From positions 1 to 7,814 of the forward strand of contig JBDUCV010000092.1 of assembly GCA_040003255.1 (NCBI GenBank): DNA of 7,814 bases, in the 5' to 3' direction. A program made the position numbers and the translations under genes. Shown here in pieces: positions 5,940-7,814 of this stretch (its first letter is position 1; each line of letters opens with the position of its first letter). A model generated the notes under the pieces. It was not told the origin of the DNA and ran no database searches. It saw only the letters and a list, made by a program, of their open reading frames with translations. The DNA comes from JBDUCV01 sp040003255 (GTDB lineage: Bacteria; Actinomycetota; Actinomycetes; Mycobacteriales; Jatrophihabitantaceae).

Positions 5940-6683
5940 CTAGCCGACATCGGGGCTTCGACGGCCAAGCAACGCCGAACCGAGCCGAAGGTGTGTTGCG
6001 CCGTGTCGAATCGCTGCTTCGAGGTCGGCGCTCATCCCCGCGGAGATCGCTGTGGCCTCGGGATGCGCGATACGCAGCTCGGCCGCCAGCCTGGAGAGTT
6101 CGCCGAAGGCTGCGTCGGGATCGGCGCCCATCGGAACGACGGCCATCACCCCTAGCAGCCGCAGTCGTTTGCTCGCGGCGACGAGGTCGGCCAGGGCCGC
6201 CATGCCCGGCGCGGAAATACCACCCCGGGCGGGATCATCGTCGAGGCTGATCTGGACAAAGACATCGATCGAGCGCTGCGCGTGGGTGGCGCCGGCCCCG
6301 AGAGCGGCAACCACTTCGGGCCGATCGACCGAGTGCACGACGTCGGCGTACTGCGAGACCGACCGGGCCTTGTTCGTTTGCAGCCGGCCGACAAAATGCC
6401 AGCGCAGCACGCCGGCGGTTGGCGACCCGGCCAGCTCGGCGACTTTCACCTTGGCGTGCTGGTCGCGGCTCTCGCCGATGTCACGCACGCCCAGCTCGGC
6501 CAGGGTGGCGATGTCGGACGCTGGGAACCCTTTGGTGACGGCAACAAGGGTGAGCGCATGCACGTCGCGATCGACTTCGGCGCAGGCGTCATGGATTCGG
6601 GAACGGACGCGAGCCAGCGCGGAAACGAGCTCCGCCCGGCGAGCTGGGTCACTTGCCAGGATACGGCCGCCGGATGCAGTCAC
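5940..6683 (-). CDS. yggS: YggS/YlmE (PLPBP) pyridoxal-5'-phosphate homeostasis protein
   Basis: This is a cytoplasmic alanine-racemase-fold protein that binds PLP without known catalysis and buffers B6 vitamers and amino-acid pools. The product is 247 residues, normal for the family. Visible motifs are LVAVTKGFPASDI with the PLP-binding Lys51, IGESRDQ (69-75), WHFVGRLQTNK (95-105), and the phosphate-binding C-terminal region SAGMSADLEAAIRHGA followed by LRLGSALLG. The family usually has GEN(R/Y)VQE; here the Asn is Ser72 and the motif continues QHAKVK. The start is a GTG at 6683, only 7 bp after the ftsZ stop and without a clear SD, so translation is probably coupled to ftsZ. In Streptomyces and Mycobacterium ylmD/pgeF normally stands between ftsZ and this gene; here it is missing. 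Confidence 0.95.
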   Translation of the reverse strand: MTASGGRILASDPARRAELVSALARVRSRIHDACAEVDRDVHALTLVAVTKGFPASDIATLAELGVRDIGESRDQHAKVKVAELAGSPTAGVLRWHFVGRLQTNKARSVSQYADVVHSVDRPEVVAALGAGATHAQRSIDVFVQISLDDDPARGGISAPGMAALADLVAASKRLRLLGVMAVVPMGADPDAAFGELSRLAAELRIAHPEATAISAGMSADLEAAIRHGATHLRLGSALLGRRSPDVG

Positions 6684-6690
6684 CGACCGG

Positions 6691-7814
6691 CTAGGACTTG
6701 AGGAAATCGGGCACGTCGAGCTCGTCGTCGAGCATGACTGCCTCGCGCCCGATGGCCGATGACGGCAGCGGCCATCCCGGAGTGCTCGCCCCGTTGACCT
6801 GACCGGAATGGCCGGGATGCGCGGTGGTGCTGCTGAAGGCAGAGTCGGTGCCGGACTCGCGGCGCACGTCCACCTTCTTGTATGGCAACTGTCCGCTGTC
6901 GAACCCGGCGGCGATCACCGTCACCCTGACCTCATCGCCCAGCGTGTCGTCGATGACCGCGCCGAAGATGATGTTGGCGTCGGGGTGTGCGGCCTCGGCG
7001 ACCAGTGACGCCGCGTCGTTGATCTCGAACAGGCCGAGGTCGGATCCGCCGTAGATCGACAGCAACACCCCCCGGGCGCCTTCCATGCTGGCCTCGAGCA
7101 GCGGACTGGCGATCGCGATCTCGGCGGCATTGCGCGCCCGGTTCTCGCCGCGTGCCGAGCCGATGCCCATGAGGGCCGAGCCCGCGCCGCTCATGACGCT
7201 CTTGACGTCGGCGAAGTCCAGGTTGATCAGCCCGGGGGTGGTGATCAGATCAGTGATCCCCTGCACGCCGGACAGCAGCACCTGGTCGGCGCTGCGGAAG
7301 GCGTCCATGACGCTGACGTTCTGCTCGGAGATCTGCAGCAGCCGGTCGTTGGGGATGACGATGAGGGTGTCGCACTCGGCACGTAGCGCCTCGATTCCGT
7401 CGTCGGCCTGGCTGGCTCGCTTCTTGCCCTCAAAAGAAAACGGCCGGGTGACCACGCCGATGGTGAGCGCACCGAGTTTGCGGGAAATGCTCGCAACAAC
7501 TGGGGCGCCACCAGTGCCAGTACCGCCACCCTCGCCGGCCGTGACAAACACCATGTCGGCGCCCTTGAGCACTTCCTCGATCTCGTCCTTATGGTCCTCC
7601 GCCGCCTTTCGGCCGACGTCGGGCTGGGCGCCGGCGCCGAGCCCTCGGGTGAGCTCACGCCCGACGTCGAGCTTGACGTCGGCGTCGCTCATCAGCAACG
7701 CCTGCGCGTCCGTGTTCACCGCGATGAACTCGACGCCCTTGAGGCCGACTTCGATCATTCGGTTGACGGCGTTGACGCCGCCGCCGCCGACGCCGACGAC
7801 CTTGATGACCGCGA
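6691..7814 (-). CDS. ftsZ: FtsZ tubulin-like cell division GTPase (N-terminal few residues outside window)
   Basis: FtsZ polymerises with GTP into the Z-ring that recruits the divisome. The window holds 373 residues. It begins at AVIKVVGVGGGGVNAVNRMIE, so only about eight N-terminal residues are cut off at the right edge. Motifs present are the GTP-binding Gly-rich loop GVGGGGVNAV, NTDAQALLMSDA, the tubulin signature GEGGGTGTGGAP (about 7505-7538), the T7 catalytic loop NLDFADVKSVM (around 7201-7224) and SARGENRA. The core ends near DEVRVTVIAAGFD. It is followed by a short variable linker of roughly 50 residues rich in Ser, Thr, Gly and His. The conserved terminal peptide LDVPDFLKS comes last and is the docking site for SepF and FtsW. 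The core is very close to mycobacterial FtsZ. It is the first gene of the minus-strand cluster in this window. Confidence 0.98.
   Translation of the reverse strand, partial: AVIKVVGVGGGGVNAVNRMIEVGLKGVEFIAVNTDAQALLMSDADVKLDVGRELTRGLGAGAQPDVGRKAAEDHKDEIEEVLKGADMVFVTAGEGGGTGTGGAPVVASISRKLGALTIGVVTRPFSFEGKKRASQADDGIEALRAECDTLIVIPNDRLLQISEQNVSVMDAFRSADQVLLSGVQGITDLITTPGLINLDFADVKSVMSGAGSALMGIGSARGENRARNAAEIAIASPLLEASMEGARGVLLSIYGGSDLGLFEINDAASLVAEAAHPDANIIFGAVIDDTLGDEVRVTVIAAGFDSGQLPYKKVDVRRESGTDSAFSSTTAHPGHSGQVNGASTPGWPLPSSAIGREAVMLDDELDVPDFLKS

Noticed and set aside
5340..6155. 271-codon plus-strand open frame opposite sepF and yggS
   Set aside because: Shadow of two well supported genes, with no domain recognised.
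6052..6762. 236-codon plus-strand open frame opposite yggS
   Set aside because: Ser/Arg/Ala-rich shadow frame of a conserved gene.

Overview
The window is chromosomal DNA from a high-GC actinobacterium (Actinomycetota). It holds the 3' end of the division and cell wall (dcw) cluster and the neighbouring isoleucyl-tRNA synthetase gene. The assignment rests on four things: the mycobacterium-like FtsZ core, the Wag31-type DivIVA start (MPLTPAEVHNVAF), a streptomycete-like SepF N-terminus (PGAMRKM.VYLGLVEDD), and a type 2 IleRS behind a translational T-box leader. The genus cannot be fixed from the sequence alone.

Layout from left to right. (1) 1-233, minus strand: the first 77 or so codons of a Lys/Ala/Pro-rich protein that runs off the left edge, with an 18/15-bp tandem repeat in its coding sequence. 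(2) 234-665: a divergent intergenic region. It holds a possible promoter for the left gene, a strong hairpin, and a complete T-box riboswitch for ileS. The T-box has a long Stem I with specifier AUC, the T-box sequence with bulge UGGU, and a sequestrator hairpin over the Shine-Dalgarno. (3) 666-3791, plus strand: ileS, complete. (4) 3800-7814, minus strand, read right to left: ftsZ (5' end cut off by the window edge), yggS (ylmE), sepF (ylmF), yggT (ylmG) and divIVA/wag31. ileS and divIVA converge with only 8 bp between their stop codons.

The minus-strand genes form one functional unit. FtsZ makes the Z-ring. SepF binds the FtsZ C-terminal peptide and anchors the ring to the membrane. YggT is a small membrane protein of the same cluster. 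DivIVA/Wag31 marks negatively curved membrane at poles and septa and directs polar wall growth. YggS is a PLP-homeostasis protein that travels with the cluster. The gene ylmD/pgeF, usually found between ftsZ and yggS in Streptomyces and Mycobacterium, is absent here. ileS is regulated separately by uncharged tRNA-Ile.

I see no wholly undescribed system. The most interesting points are the fully readable translational T-box, the altered GxHH class I signature in IleRS (linked in other type 2 enzymes to very high mupirocin resistance), the missing ylmD/pgeF, the apparent inversion of ileS relative to the Streptomyces order, and a nearly 300-nt leader before divIVA.
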